Shown: piece by piece, positions 10,064 through 20,274 of the stretch
Numbering within the stretch: the stretch's first letter is position 1
Layout of the letters: the number at the start of each line of letters is the position of its first letter
Assembly (NCBI GenBank): GCA_028716525.1
Contig: JAQUPQ010000004.1
Coordinates: 1 to 64,000 of the forward strand
Origin: Terriglobia bacterium
Lineage (GTDB): Bacteria > Acidobacteriota > Terriglobia > JAIQFV01
Length of the DNA stretch: 64,000 nucleotides
Reading direction: 5' to 3'
Translations under genes and position numbers: made by a program
Notes under the pieces: model-generated
Seen by the model: the letters and a program-made list of their open reading frames with translations, nothing else
Databases searched by the model: none
Told to the model about the DNA's origin: nothing

Positions 10064-11155
10064 ATGGCCCGGAAGTTAACGTTTGATAAATACCTGCTGG
10101 GCGCGACCCTGGGGTTGATTTTCTACGGGTTGTTGATGGTGTACTCGGCTTCGGCGGCCATTTCGACCGAAATGTACGGCTCCTCCTACATTTTTTTGGG
10201 AAAACAGGTGGTCGGACTGATTCTGGGAATGGCCTGCATGGTGGGGGCCATGAATTGGGATTATCGCAAGTGGCGCAATCCCACATTTGTGTTTCCGTTT
10301 CTCTTTGTTTGCATCGCCTTGTTGGTGGCGGTTTTTTTCCTGGATCGGTCTCACAACACGCACCGCTGGATCAAGTTGGGTCTGTTTTCGTTCCAACCTT
10401 CTGAGATTACCAAGCTGGGATTGATCTTCTTTTTCGCTTATTTTTTGGAAAATCGGATGCACCACATCAACAGTTTGCGCCGGACATTGCTGCCGGTGTT
10501 GGTGGTGACCGGGATAACCGTAGCGCTGATCTTGAAGGAACCCGATTTCGGAACCGCCGTCGCGGTTCTCATCATCGGCGCCGCCATTTTCTTTGTCGCC
10601 GGACTCGACTGGAAGTGGTTTGCCGCCGGTCCGGTGTTGGCGTTGCCGTTTTTCTATTGGTTTGTCGTACGCGTTCCGTATCGCTTCGACCGCATCACCG
10701 CTTTTTTGAATCCCTGGAAAGATCCTTTGGGCAAGGGATTTCAAATTATTCAGTCGCTCATTGCATTCGGCAGTGGAGGACCCTGGGGAGTCGGTTGGGT
10801 TCAAGGAAAACAAAAATTGTTTTATTTGCCGGAACCCCAAAACGATTTTATTTTTGCGGTCATTGGCGAAGAGCTGGGCCTGTGGGGAACAGTGCTCGCG
10901 GTGTTCCTCTTTGCCGTGATTTTGAAGCGCGGGCTCAAGGCCGCCCGTTCCGCCCCCGACGCTTATGGTTTGCTGCTGGGCATCGGACTGACAACGCTGA
11001 TCGTGTGTCAGGCGTTTACGAATATGAGTGTCGTCACCGGGTTGATTCCCACCAAAGGAATTGCCTTGCCGTTTATGAGTGCCGGTGGTTCGTCGCTGAT
11101 TGTCAGTTGCGCCGCTGTGGGTGTGTTGCTGAATATCTCACAGCACTCCGATTGA
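10064..11155 (+). CDS. ftsW: FtsW, SEDS-family peptidoglycan glycosyltransferase
   Basis: Polytopic; LPEPQNDFIFAVIGEELG, GIALPFMSAGGSSLI; ATG at 10064 with SD GGGAGG, GTG 10043 is an alternative. Confidence 0.94.
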   Translation: MARKLTFDKYLLGATLGLIFYGLLMVYSASAAISTEMYGSSYIFLGKQVVGLILGMACMVGAMNWDYRKWRNPTFVFPFLFVCIALLVAVFFLDRSHNTHRWIKLGLFSFQPSEITKLGLIFFFAYFLENRMHHINSLRRTLLPVLVVTGITVALILKEPDFGTAVAVLIIGAAIFFVAGLDWKWFAAGPVLALPFFYWFVVRVPYRFDRITAFLNPWKDPLGKGFQIIQSLIAFGSGGPWGVGWVQGKQKLFYLPEPQNDFIFAVIGEELGLWGTVLAVFLFAVILKRGLKAARSAPDAYGLLLGIGLTTLIVCQAFTNMSVVTGLIPTKGIALPFMSAGGSSLIVSCAAVGVLLNISQHSD

Positions 11156-11192
11156 ACGGGTTGGGGGCGCGGCCCGGACTGGTTACGGTGTC

Positions 11193-12290
11193 ATGAATGT
11201 GCTCTTTGCAGGAGGAGGAACCGGGGGCCACGTTTTTCCGGCGATCGCCGTGGCCCAGTGGTTGCGCCAAAAACACCCGGCGATCCGATTGTTGTTTGTG
11301 GGATCGACCCGCGGAGTGGAAGCGCGAATCATTCCCGCCCACGGATTTGAATTTGAGCCCATGTCGGCTGGAGCTTTGAAGGGTGTTTCGCTGGCGGTGA
11401 AAATGACGACCCTCCGGAGGTTGCCGGCGAGCCTGGCATCGGCCCGGGAGATTTTGAAACGCTTTGGTGCGGAGGTGGTCGTCGGAATTGGGGGTTATGC
11501 TTCCGGACCCGCGGTGATGGCGGCGGCGATGTGCGGTTGCCCCCGGATGATTTTGGAACAAAATTCAATTCCAGGATTGACAAACCGATTGTTGGCTTAT
11601 TTTTCAACGTACGCGGCCGTGAATTTTGAAGAATCGGCGCGATTCTTTCCGGGCAATGCCGTGGTCACCGGGAATCCTGTCCGGGAGTCCTTTTTCAATT
11701 TGCCGGCCCCCTTGAATAAGGAGCCGTTTACGGTCCTGGTTTTTGGTGGAAGCCAGGGGGCATCGGCGGTCAATGGGATGATGAGGGACGCGTTGGAAGA
11801 GCTTTGTTCGGCGGGTCAGCCCTTCCGGTTTATTCATCAATCCGGCGAGAAAGATTTTGAGCGCGTCAAGGCGGCTTATATAAATCATTCCTGTGACGCC
11901 GATGTTCGTCCGTTCTTCGATGATATGCCGGAACAATTTCGTCGCGCGCATCTGATCGTGGCGCGCTCGGGCGCCTCGGCCTTGGCTGAGATTGCGGCCG
12001 CCGGAAGACCTTCAATTCTTATTCCTCTTCCGACGGCCACCGATAATCACCAGCGCCGAAACGCCGAGGTCTTCCGAGATCGAGGGGCCGGCGTTTTGAT
12101 GGACCAGAAGAAGACTACCGGCGCCGAATTGGCTCGAACGATTTTGAAATTGAGGGAGAATTCGGCGTGGCGATCCCGAATGGCTGAAGCCGCGCGTTCT
12201 CTCGCTCGCCCCGACGCCGCCGAAAAGATCGGCGGGTTGATTGAGGCTCTTGCAGGGGTTCGAAGAACTCAATCATCGGTCATAAATTGA
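11193..12290 (+). CDS. murG: Undecaprenyl-PP-MurNAc-pentapeptide GlcNAc transferase MurG
   Basis: AGGGTGGHVFPAIAVA, ARSGASALAEIAAAGRPSILIPLPTATDNHQ. Confidence 0.96.
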   Translation: MNVLFAGGGTGGHVFPAIAVAQWLRQKHPAIRLLFVGSTRGVEARIIPAHGFEFEPMSAGALKGVSLAVKMTTLRRLPASLASAREILKRFGAEVVVGIGGYASGPAVMAAAMCGCPRMILEQNSIPGLTNRLLAYFSTYAAVNFEESARFFPGNAVVTGNPVRESFFNLPAPLNKEPFTVLVFGGSQGASAVNGMMRDALEELCSAGQPFRFIHQSGEKDFERVKAAYINHSCDADVRPFFDDMPEQFRRAHLIVARSGASALAEIAAAGRPSILIPLPTATDNHQRRNAEVFRDRGAGVLMDQKKTTGAELARTILKLRENSAWRSRMAEAARSLARPDAAEKIGGLIEALAGVRRTQSSVIN

Positions 12291-12296
12291 GGTATC

Positions 12297-13730
12297 GTGT
12301 TTAAGCATTTCAAAAAAATTCATTTTGTGGGCATTGGCGGCATCGGCATGAGCGGCATCGCCGAGTTGTTGTTGAACCTCGGCTATGAGGTTTCAGGGTC
12401 GGATCTGAAAGCTTCCCTCATTACCGAGCGATTGGAGAAGCTGGGCGCGACGGTTTACATCGGCCACCGAAAAGAGAATATCGATGATGCCCACGTCGTG
12501 GTGTTCACTTCGGCGGTGCAGCCCGACAATCCCGAGCTGGTAGAAGCGCGCGGCAGGAACCGGCCGGTCATTCCCCGGGCGGAAATGCTGGCGGAGTTGA
12601 TGCGCTTGAAGTACGGCATCGCCGTGGCGGGGGCCCACGGCAAGACCACCACAACTTCCATGGTGGCCGCCGTTCTTAATGAGGCGGGCTTGGATCCGAC
12701 ACTCATCGTCGGCGGCTGCGTTAACGTGCTCGGGACCAACGCTCGACAGGGACAGGGCGAGTGGATGGTGGTGGAAGCCGACGAAAGTGATCGCTCGTTT
12801 TTGAAAATCAATCCGACGATTGCTGTCATTACCAATATCGACCGGGAACATCTGGACCACTACCGCGATCTGGAAGAAATTCAAGCCGCCTTCGTTTCCT
12901 TCGCCAATAAGGTCCCTTTTTACGGTTGGGTGATTGCCTGCCAGGACGATCCGGGTGTCGCCGCCATCCTTCCTCAATTGGAGCGGCGCATTTTGACGTA
13001 CGGCCTCTCAAATGCGGCCCAGGTCCGCGTGACGGATGTTCAGCTGGGAAAATTCGAGACGCGGTTCAACATCCTGTTTCAGGGAGAATCACGTACGGAA
13101 TTCCATCTTCATACGGCCGGTGAGCACAATGCGCTGAACGCCGCGGCTGCGATTGCGGTCGGCTTGGCGCTGGATGTACCGATGGAAGCCATTCAAAAAG
13201 GTCTTCAGGAATTTCGGGGAACGGAACGGCGGCTGGAGTGGAAAGGAGAGCGCGCGGGCGTGACGGTGATCGACGATTACGGCCATCATCCCACGGAGAT
13301 CCGGGCTACGCTGGCGGCTCTGAAACCCTGCGGGTACGGGCGTATCATCGTGGTCTTCCAGCCCCACCGGTTTACCCGAACCCAGCTCTTGTTCGACGAT
13401 TTCGTTTCCGCCTTTGACGGCGCCGATGCCGTGGTGCTGACAGAAATTTACGCCGCTTCGGAAAAGCCCATTGCCGGTGTCACGGCGTCCGCCCTGGTAG
13501 AAAAAATGACGACGCAATCCCGGGCGGAGGTTCACTTTGCTTCAAGCTTTGAAGCCGCCATTGAATTTTTGATACCGCGCCTTCGCCCCGGCGATGTGGT
13601 GTTGACGCTGGGGGCGGGAAATATCGGGACTCTGGGCGTGTCGTTGTTGGAGAAGTTGGGGCTGCACGAGGAGGCGATTACATCCCGTCTTCCCCAGCAA
13701 GAGTTGAATCGCATGATGCGTATGAATTGA
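12297..13730 (+). CDS. murC: UDP-MurNAc--L-alanine ligase MurC
   Basis: HFVGIGGIGMSGIAELL, AGAHGKTTTTSMVA, DDYGHHPTEIRATL; GTG start. Confidence 0.96.
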   Translation: MFKHFKKIHFVGIGGIGMSGIAELLLNLGYEVSGSDLKASLITERLEKLGATVYIGHRKENIDDAHVVVFTSAVQPDNPELVEARGRNRPVIPRAEMLAELMRLKYGIAVAGAHGKTTTTSMVAAVLNEAGLDPTLIVGGCVNVLGTNARQGQGEWMVVEADESDRSFLKINPTIAVITNIDREHLDHYRDLEEIQAAFVSFANKVPFYGWVIACQDDPGVAAILPQLERRILTYGLSNAAQVRVTDVQLGKFETRFNILFQGESRTEFHLHTAGEHNALNAAAAIAVGLALDVPMEAIQKGLQEFRGTERRLEWKGERAGVTVIDDYGHHPTEIRATLAALKPCGYGRIIVVFQPHRFTRTQLLFDDFVSAFDGADAVVLTEIYAASEKPIAGVTASALVEKMTTQSRAEVHFASSFEAAIEFLIPRLRPGDVVLTLGAGNIGTLGVSLLEKLGLHEEAITSRLPQQELNRMMRMN

Positions 13731-13755
13731 TTGTGATGGCGAAAACTGGTGGTGT

Positions 13756-14637
13756 ATGCCGCGAAAAAATGCGGATCGTGACGACGAACAGGGTTTATAC
13801 GACGAGGGACCTTATCTGCGTCGTCAAGGCTCCATTGAGGTCAAACGCAAACAGCTTGAAACCGGCAAGCTGAAGACCTTTCTTCGAACGTTTTTTGCCG
13901 TGGTCTTGTTGGCGGCTGTGGGTGTCGGCGTCCGCCGCATTTACGATTTTGCCACGACCTCACCGCGCTTCGCGATTAACATCGGAGAGATCCGCGGCCT
14001 TCAGAATCTTTCGGAGAACGTGGTGCTGGAGCAGCTAAAACCACTTCTGGGACAGAATATTTTCCGTGCCAACTACAGCGACAGCATTCACGCGCTTATG
14101 GAGATTCCCTGGATTAAATCGGTGGAGATCCTTCGTTTGTGGCCTTCCACGCTTTCCGTGGTCATTACGGAACGCCAGCCCGTGGGTTTTGCTTTGATTA
14201 ATGACACGGTTCGCTTGATTGATCGCGACGGCGTTCCGTTGGCGACCTCCGGAGACACGCCGCCAAAATTCGATTTTCCCATCATGAGGGGATTGACGCC
14301 GGAAAACACCACCGACGACCACCTTATCAATCAGATTCGAATCGGACGTTACATGGATTTGCTGAGCGATCTCGACAAAGACCAGGGCGGGTATTCCAAG
14401 GATATTTCGGAAGTCGAGGTCTCCGATCCGGATGACGTCAAAGCGCTATTGAAAGATGATCCCATCGTCATTCAGTTCGGCAAATCCGATTACCAGGAAC
14501 GCTTCAAGCTGTATCTTTCCAATATTAAGCGGCTCAAACAGGAGTATCCGCACATCGACTCGGTGGATTTGAGATTCAAAGATCGCATCATCATCAAACC
14601 CGCCGATGCGGCGCCGGCAGTCAAAGGCAAATCGTAG
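13756..14637 (+). CDS. ftsQ: Cell division protein FtsQ (POTRA-FtsQ)
   Basis: N-terminal TM, POTRA-like FRANYSDSIHALMEIPWIKSVEILRLWPSTLSVVITERQPVGFA. Confidence 0.88.
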   Translation: MPRKNADRDDEQGLYDEGPYLRRQGSIEVKRKQLETGKLKTFLRTFFAVVLLAAVGVGVRRIYDFATTSPRFAINIGEIRGLQNLSENVVLEQLKPLLGQNIFRANYSDSIHALMEIPWIKSVEILRLWPSTLSVVITERQPVGFALINDTVRLIDRDGVPLATSGDTPPKFDFPIMRGLTPENTTDDHLINQIRIGRYMDLLSDLDKDQGGYSKDISEVEVSDPDDVKALLKDDPIVIQFGKSDYQERFKLYLSNIKRLKQEYPHIDSVDLRFKDRIIIKPADAAPAVKGKS

Positions 14638-14668
14638 CAAAAACCTCATGCGGTGAAGGAAGAACAGG

Positions 14669-15904
14669 GTGGCGAAAAAGGAACGCATCATCGTGGGACT
14701 GGACGTGGGGACGACGGAGACCCGTGCCTTGATTTGTGAAGTGGCAGCCGACGGGCGACTTGAAGTCCTGGGTGTGGGTGTGGCGGAGTCGAAAGGTTTG
14801 CGCCAAGGCGTGGTGGTGAAGCTGGATGATGCCATCCGGTCGATTAAAGAAGCCCTCGAAGAAGCGGAAATGATGGCGGGTGTGCAGGCGGAATCCGTGT
14901 ACGTCTCCCTCGGTGGGAAACATATCAAGGGCATGAACAGCCAGGGTTCCATTGCGGTCTTGGGGCGCAATCGGGAGATCACGAAAGAAGACATTCGACG
15001 CGTGATGGAGGCGGCGCAGGCGGTGGTCCTGCCGTCGGACCGCGAAATCATTCACGTCTTGCGACAGCAGTTTATTGTCGACAACCAGGAGGGCATCGAC
15101 GACCCGCTGGGCATGCTGGGCACACGATTGGAAGTCAGTGTTCACATTATCACGAGCCCCATTACCGCCTCCATGAACATCGTCAGCGCCGTCAATCGGA
15201 CCGGCGCGTACGTGAAAGCCACCGTGTTGCAGTCGTTGGCTTCGGCCGAGGCCACCCTGGCGTCCGATGAAAAAGAGTTGGGTGTGGCCTTGGTGGACAT
15301 GGGCGGTGGGACGAGTGATCTGGTCATTTTTCTCCATGGGGCCGTGTGTCACACCGCCGTGGTTCCGCTGGGCGGCGAACACATAACCAGCGACATCGCC
15401 ATCGGCTTGCGGACACCCATTCCTGAAGCGGAGAAGATTAAGCGCGAACACGGATGCGCCATGGCATCGCTGCTGACGGAAGACTCGGAAGTGGAAGTTC
15501 CCAGCGTGGGATCCAAGCGGACGCGATCTGTTCCCTGCAAGTTGATTTCCGACATTATTCAACCCCGCGCCGAAGAGATTTTAGGGCAGGTGCGCGAAGA
15601 GATCCGCCGGACGGGCTTTGAAAAACAGCTGGGTGGCGGCTTGGTCCTGACGGGCGGCAACTCGCGCCTGCCGGGTTTGTTGGAACTGGCGGAGCAAACC
15701 ACGGACCTTCCCGTGCGGCAGGGAATTCCGGAGGGTTTGAATGGGATGAACAACACCATCAACAACGCCTCCTTTGCAACGGCCGTCGGCTTGGTGCGGT
15801 TCGGGAATCGCATTCGTTTGGCTCGAGAATCCAACGAACCTCGAGCCGGCGGCGGACGACTGTTGGGAAAAAGCTTCGAAAAGCTGAAGGGATTTTTTCA
15901 ATGA
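14669..15904 (+). CDS. ftsA: Cell division protein FtsA
   Basis: IVGLDVGTTETRALI, VDMGGGTSDLVIF, LTGGNSRLPGLLELAE; amphipathic C-terminus FEKLKGFFQ. Confidence 0.95.
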   Translation: MAKKERIIVGLDVGTTETRALICEVAADGRLEVLGVGVAESKGLRQGVVVKLDDAIRSIKEALEEAEMMAGVQAESVYVSLGGKHIKGMNSQGSIAVLGRNREITKEDIRRVMEAAQAVVLPSDREIIHVLRQQFIVDNQEGIDDPLGMLGTRLEVSVHIITSPITASMNIVSAVNRTGAYVKATVLQSLASAEATLASDEKELGVALVDMGGGTSDLVIFLHGAVCHTAVVPLGGEHITSDIAIGLRTPIPEAEKIKREHGCAMASLLTEDSEVEVPSVGSKRTRSVPCKLISDIIQPRAEEILGQVREEIRRTGFEKQLGGGLVLTGGNSRLPGLLELAEQTTDLPVRQGIPEGLNGMNNTINNASFATAVGLVRFGNRIRLARESNEPRAGGGRLLGKSFEKLKGFFQ

Positions 15905-16160
15905 CAAGTTCGTGAGGGCCCGACGCGAGACCGGGAGCGTTCAAGAAAGCGGAAAAGACGGGGCCGGAGCCGTCAAAGATACAGGGAAGAAAATCTAAAA
16001 GAAGCCGTTAAAAACTGTATTTTTTAATTGCAAAATGACGGGGCAGGGCGTAATTTCTGAAGTGAAAATCGTTGGGAAATCCTCAAGGATGCGCAGCCCC
16101 TCCAAGTCATCGGGGGGACACAATCAGACCTAATCCACCATTGAAGGGGAGAATGACAGG

Positions 16161-17336
16161 ATGCCTGCTAGCGCCGATATATCCAGCGGTCTTCGTTTAA
16201 CTTTTCAAGATTCCCGCAAGAGTAGCGCCCGAATCAAGGTCATTGGAGTGGGTGGCGGCGGCGGTAACGCCGTCAATCGCATGATCGAAGCCAAGATCGA
16301 AGGCGTCGAGTTCCTGGTGGCCAATACCGATTTGCAGGCGCTCCGAACCTCCAAAGCCCCGGTCAAAATTCAACTCGGGCAGAAGCTCACGAAAGGTCTG
16401 GGCGCCGGGGCCAACCCCGACATTGGCCGTAAAGCGGCTCTCGAAGACACGGAGAAGATCCTTGAAGCGCTGGAAGGCGCCGACATGATTTTTGTGACGG
16501 CCGGATTGGGCGGCGGCACCGGAACCGGCGCGGCGCCCATCATTGCGGCTTTGGGGGCAGAGCTCGATGCCCTGACGGTGGCCGTGGTCACCACTCCCTT
16601 CCTGTTTGAAGGGCGCAAGCGTATGCGGCAGGCGGAGTCCGGGTTGCATGACCTTCGTGACGGCGTGGACACCGTTATCGCCATTCCCAATGAACGGCTC
16701 TTGCAATGCGTCGAGAAAGGAACCAGTTTGTTCGACGCCTTTCGCATTGCCGATGATATCTTGCGGCAGGCGGTGCAAGGCATCTCCGACATCATCACAA
16801 TTCCCGGAATCATCAACCGGGACTTCGCCGATGTCAAAGCCATCATGAAAGACATGGGCATGGCCGTCATGGGAACGGCCGTGTCGTCGGGAGATAATCG
16901 GGCTGTGGACGCCGCCAAAGCCGCCATTTCATCCCCGTTGTTGGAAGACCAGTCGGTGCACGGCGCCCGGGGCGTGTTGATCAATGTGACCGGATCCAAC
17001 AACTTGTCGCTGCATGAAGTGCACGAGGCATCGACGATCATCTATAATGCCGCGCACGAAGACGCCAATATCATTTTCGGTGCCGTGATGGATGAATCCA
17101 TGAAAGACAAGGTGAAGATCACCGTCATTGCCACCGGCTTTGGCCCGGAGCGGGCGGCGCGTCCCAAGCCGACCCTCGCCGAACCCTTCCAGCGAATCCG
17201 TACCCCAGGAAACGGAAACGGTTCTTCAGGGGGAGCTAACGATGCGGTTTCCAACGGCGAAGTGATGGGTCCGGCTTTTGCCGAAGAGCGGGAAGTTCCG
17301 GAGATCCCGGCTTATATGAGGAGACGAGCCAAGTAG
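16161..17336 (+). CDS. ftsZ: Cell division GTPase FtsZ
   Basis: [32 protein letters not shown]-terminal conserved peptide [14 protein letters not shown]. Confidence 0.97.
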   Translation: MPASADISSGLRLTFQDSRKSSARIKVIGVGGGGGNAVNRMIEAKIEGVEFLVANTDLQALRTSKAPVKIQLGQKLTKGLGAGANPDIGRKAALEDTEKILEALEGADMIFVTAGLGGGTGTGAAPIIAALGAELDALTVAVVTTPFLFEGRKRMRQAESGLHDLRDGVDTVIAIPNERLLQCVEKGTSLFDAFRIADDILRQAVQGISDIITIPGIINRDFADVKAIMKDMGMAVMGTAVSSGDNRAVDAAKAAISSPLLEDQSVHGARGVLINVTGSNNLSLHEVHEASTIIYNAAHEDANIIFGAVMDESMKDKVKITVIATGFGPERAARPKPTLAEPFQRIRTPGNGNGSSGGANDAVSNGEVMGPAFAEEREVPEIPAYMRRRAK

Positions 17337-17569
17337 CCCCCTTCTTTACAGGTTTCGCGACGTTGTCGAAGAGGAGCTAAATCGTTTCTAGGTTCGGACC
17401 GGAGGGATCATCGGAGTGTTCGAACCGGAGTTCTCCCGTACTGGTGGCCTCATACCCCCTCTCTAGATTCCCGCGCGAAAACTCCCCCTGATCGACAAAT
17501 TCATTTACTTCCCCGCGGGCGTGTGTTAAATTTGCTCGTTTCAAATTCAGCGCAGGAGACGGATAGTAG

Positions 17570-17839
17570 ATGGGCCTGACTGTGGAAAGAAAGAAGGGTC
17601 TGATTACCGAGTATCGAAAACACGACGCCGACACCGGCTCTCCGGAGGTTCAGATTGCTCTGTTAAGCGAGCGCATCAATCAGCTGAACGAGCATTTCAA
17701 AGGCCATCTGAAGGATCATTCTTCGCGACGTGGGTTGTTGAAGATGGTCAGCCAGCGCCGTCGATTACTGGATTATTTGCGGGCCAGCGATGTGGATCGA
17801 TATAAGGCTATTATTGAAAAGTTAGGCATTCGTCGATAA
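17570..17839 (+). CDS. rpsO: 30S ribosomal protein S15
   Basis: [50 protein letters not shown]. Confidence 0.97.
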   Translation: MGLTVERKKGLITEYRKHDADTGSPEVQIALLSERINQLNEHFKGHLKDHSSRRGLLKMVSQRRRLLDYLRASDVDRYKAIIEKLGIRR

Positions 17840-18055
17840 GAGCCGTTTCTGGAATTCGGGCAAACAGCGCCGTTCGGCGATGGCACGAGCGTTACCCTGC
17901 GAGTTTCCGTTTGTGGAATGAGAAGGTGTTCCAGTTAGCAGAAGTGATACAGCGTTCCGAATTTCGGAACCCTATATAACCTCTGCTACCTTCCACACCT
18001 TTTAACCTCCACCGGAAAAATCATTCACTAAGTACATTGAAGAGGAGATTAGAAC

Positions 18056-20203
18056 ATGGCTTATTCTGCCAGCACTGAAATTGGAGGAAGAAATCTATCC
18101 ATTGAAACCGGCCGTTGGGCCAAACAAGCGCAGGGATCCGCGGTCGTGCGTTACGGAGACACCGTCGTGATCGTCACGGCCTGCGCCTCGCAGGAGCCGA
18201 GAGAAGGCATCGACTTCTTTCCGCTGACGGTGGACTATCGCGAATACAACTATGCCGCCGGAAAGATTCCTGGCGGATACATCAAACGTGAAGGGCGTCC
18301 CAGTGAGAAGGAGACTTTGACTTCTCGCTTGATCGACCGTCCCATCCGTCCGCTTTTTCCTGAAGGTTTCCGTTGTGAGACCCAGGTTATCGCGCTGGTG
18401 CTTTCTGCCGATCCCGATAACGATCCCGACATCATGTCGATTACGGGTGCGTCGACGGCGCTCCTTCTTTCCGAAATTCCTTTCTACAAGCCCATCGCCG
18501 CGGTGCGGGTCGGCCTGTTGAATGACCGCCTGGTGATAAACCCGAATTACGCCGACCAAAAGTCTTCCCTGTTGAACCTCACCGTTGTCGGCAGTGAAGA
18601 AGGCATTGTGATGGTGGAGAGCGGGGCCCGCGAATTGTCGGAAGAAAAAATGATCGAAGCCCTGGAATTTGGGCACAATGAAATCAAGAAGATTGTGGGC
18701 CTGCAGAAATCGTTGGCGGCGCAGATGAAGGTGACGAAACGGCCGGTCGAACCTGTTCAATACGACCAAGCCTTGTTTGCGGAATTGAAATCGAAATTTG
18801 AAACCGAGTTGCGCGACGCCCTCGACACTTCCAAACACCCGAAGATTGAGAGTCAGGAATTGGTGCGGAAGATGGAAGAAAAGATTCTGCAATCCGTTCC
18901 GGAAGAAGACGAAGCACGACGCACCGAAGCCGGGCGACTCTTCGAGCATTGGTTGGAACTGATCTTTCGTGAAGACGTGGTCAATGCCCGTCGTCGTCCT
19001 GATCATCGGGAGTTCGATCAGATCCGCCCCATCACCTGCGAAGTGGGGGTCTTGCCGCGCACCCATGGATCGGCCATCTTCACGCGGGGTGAAACTCAGG
19101 CGCTCGTCACCACCACGCTGGGAACAGCCGAAGACGTGCAACGCGTGGATATCCTCATGGAAGCGGAAGGCATTGAAAAACGTTTCATGCTGCACTACAA
19201 CTTCCCACCCTTCAGCGTGGGCGAGGTCGGGCGCATGGGAGCGCCGGGACGGCGTGAAATCGGGCACGGAGCTCTGGCGGAACGGTCCATCAAAGTCATG
19301 CTGCCCGAGGAAGACAAGTTTCCCTACACCGTCCGTGTGGTTTCCGACATCCTGGAATCGAACGGCTCTTCTTCCATGGCCACGGTCTGCGGATCCACCT
19401 TGGCCCTGATGGATGCGGGTGTTCCCATCAAGGCCCCGGTGGCCGGCATCGCGATGGGCTTGGTCAAGGAAGGAGAAAAGTACGCCATCTTGACCGATAT
19501 CGCCGGCGCCGAGGATCATTTCGGTGATATGGATTTCAAAGTGGCCGGAACGGCATCCGGCATCACGGCTTTGCAGATGGATATCAAGATTGATGGGGTC
19601 ACGCCTCAGATCATGAGTGAAGCCTTGACCCAGGCCAAGCGCGCCCGCCTGCAGATCTTGGAAACCATGAAACAAGCCATTGCCGAGCCGCGCTCCGAAA
19701 TCTCCTCCTGGGCGCCGCGCATCTTTACTCTTCAGATCAAGACCGATAAGATTCGAGACGTCATCGGACCCGGCGGCAAAGTGATTCGCAGCATCATCGA
19801 GCAGACCGGCGTGAAGATCAACGTCAACGACGACGGCAAGATCGATATCGCCGCCACCGATGAGGAGGGTGCTCAGAAGGCCATCCGCATCATTCGGGAC
19901 CTCACCGCAGAAGCCGAGGTCGGGAAGACCTATGTGGGTCGCGTCAGCCGCATCGCCGATTTCGGCGCCTTCGTCGAGATTATCCCGGGAACCGATGGGC
20001 TCCTTCATATCAGCGAAATTGATGAGCAACGCATCCGCGATGTGCGGGATGTGCTGAAGGAAGGCGACACCGTCATGGTGAAAGTGATCGGCGTCGAGGG
20101 CAATAAGATCAAGCTCAGCCGCAAAGCCGTGTTGCGAGAGCAGCGCCAAAAAGGCGGACCGCCTCACGGAGGACACGGACCTGCCGGCAAACAGCAAGAT
20201 TGA
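18056..20203 (+). CDS. pnp: Polyribonucleotide nucleotidyltransferase (PNPase)
   Basis: Two RNase PH domains, KH (IGPGGKVIRSIIEQTGVKINV), S1 (VGRVSRIADFGAFVEI); downstream of rpsO. Confidence 0.97.
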   Translation: MAYSASTEIGGRNLSIETGRWAKQAQGSAVVRYGDTVVIVTACASQEPREGIDFFPLTVDYREYNYAAGKIPGGYIKREGRPSEKETLTSRLIDRPIRPLFPEGFRCETQVIALVLSADPDNDPDIMSITGASTALLLSEIPFYKPIAAVRVGLLNDRLVINPNYADQKSSLLNLTVVGSEEGIVMVESGARELSEEKMIEALEFGHNEIKKIVGLQKSLAAQMKVTKRPVEPVQYDQALFAELKSKFETELRDALDTSKHPKIESQELVRKMEEKILQSVPEEDEARRTEAGRLFEHWLELIFREDVVNARRRPDHREFDQIRPITCEVGVLPRTHGSAIFTRGETQALVTTTLGTAEDVQRVDILMEAEGIEKRFMLHYNFPPFSVGEVGRMGAPGRREIGHGALAERSIKVMLPEEDKFPYTVRVVSDILESNGSSSMATVCGSTLALMDAGVPIKAPVAGIAMGLVKEGEKYAILTDIAGAEDHFGDMDFKVAGTASGITALQMDIKIDGVTPQIMSEALTQAKRARLQILETMKQAIAEPRSEISSWAPRIFTLQIKTDKIRDVIGPGGKVIRSIIEQTGVKINVNDDGKIDIAATDEEGAQKAIRIIRDLTAEAEVGKTYVGRVSRIADFGAFVEIIPGTDGLLHISEIDEQRIRDVRDVLKEGDTVMVKVIGVEGNKIKLSRKAVLREQRQKGGPPHGGHGPAGKQQD

Positions 20204-20274
20204 GAAAGTCGGGAAGTGAGATCCGGTTTTTCATGAGCCGGGCTTGACTCCAGGAACTCCGGTGTAAGCGCGAA

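Noticed and set aside
18095-20197. 700-aa open frame antisense to pnp
   Set aside because: Shadow ORF created by codon bias of pnp; no recognisable motif and His/Gly/Asp-rich antisense composition.
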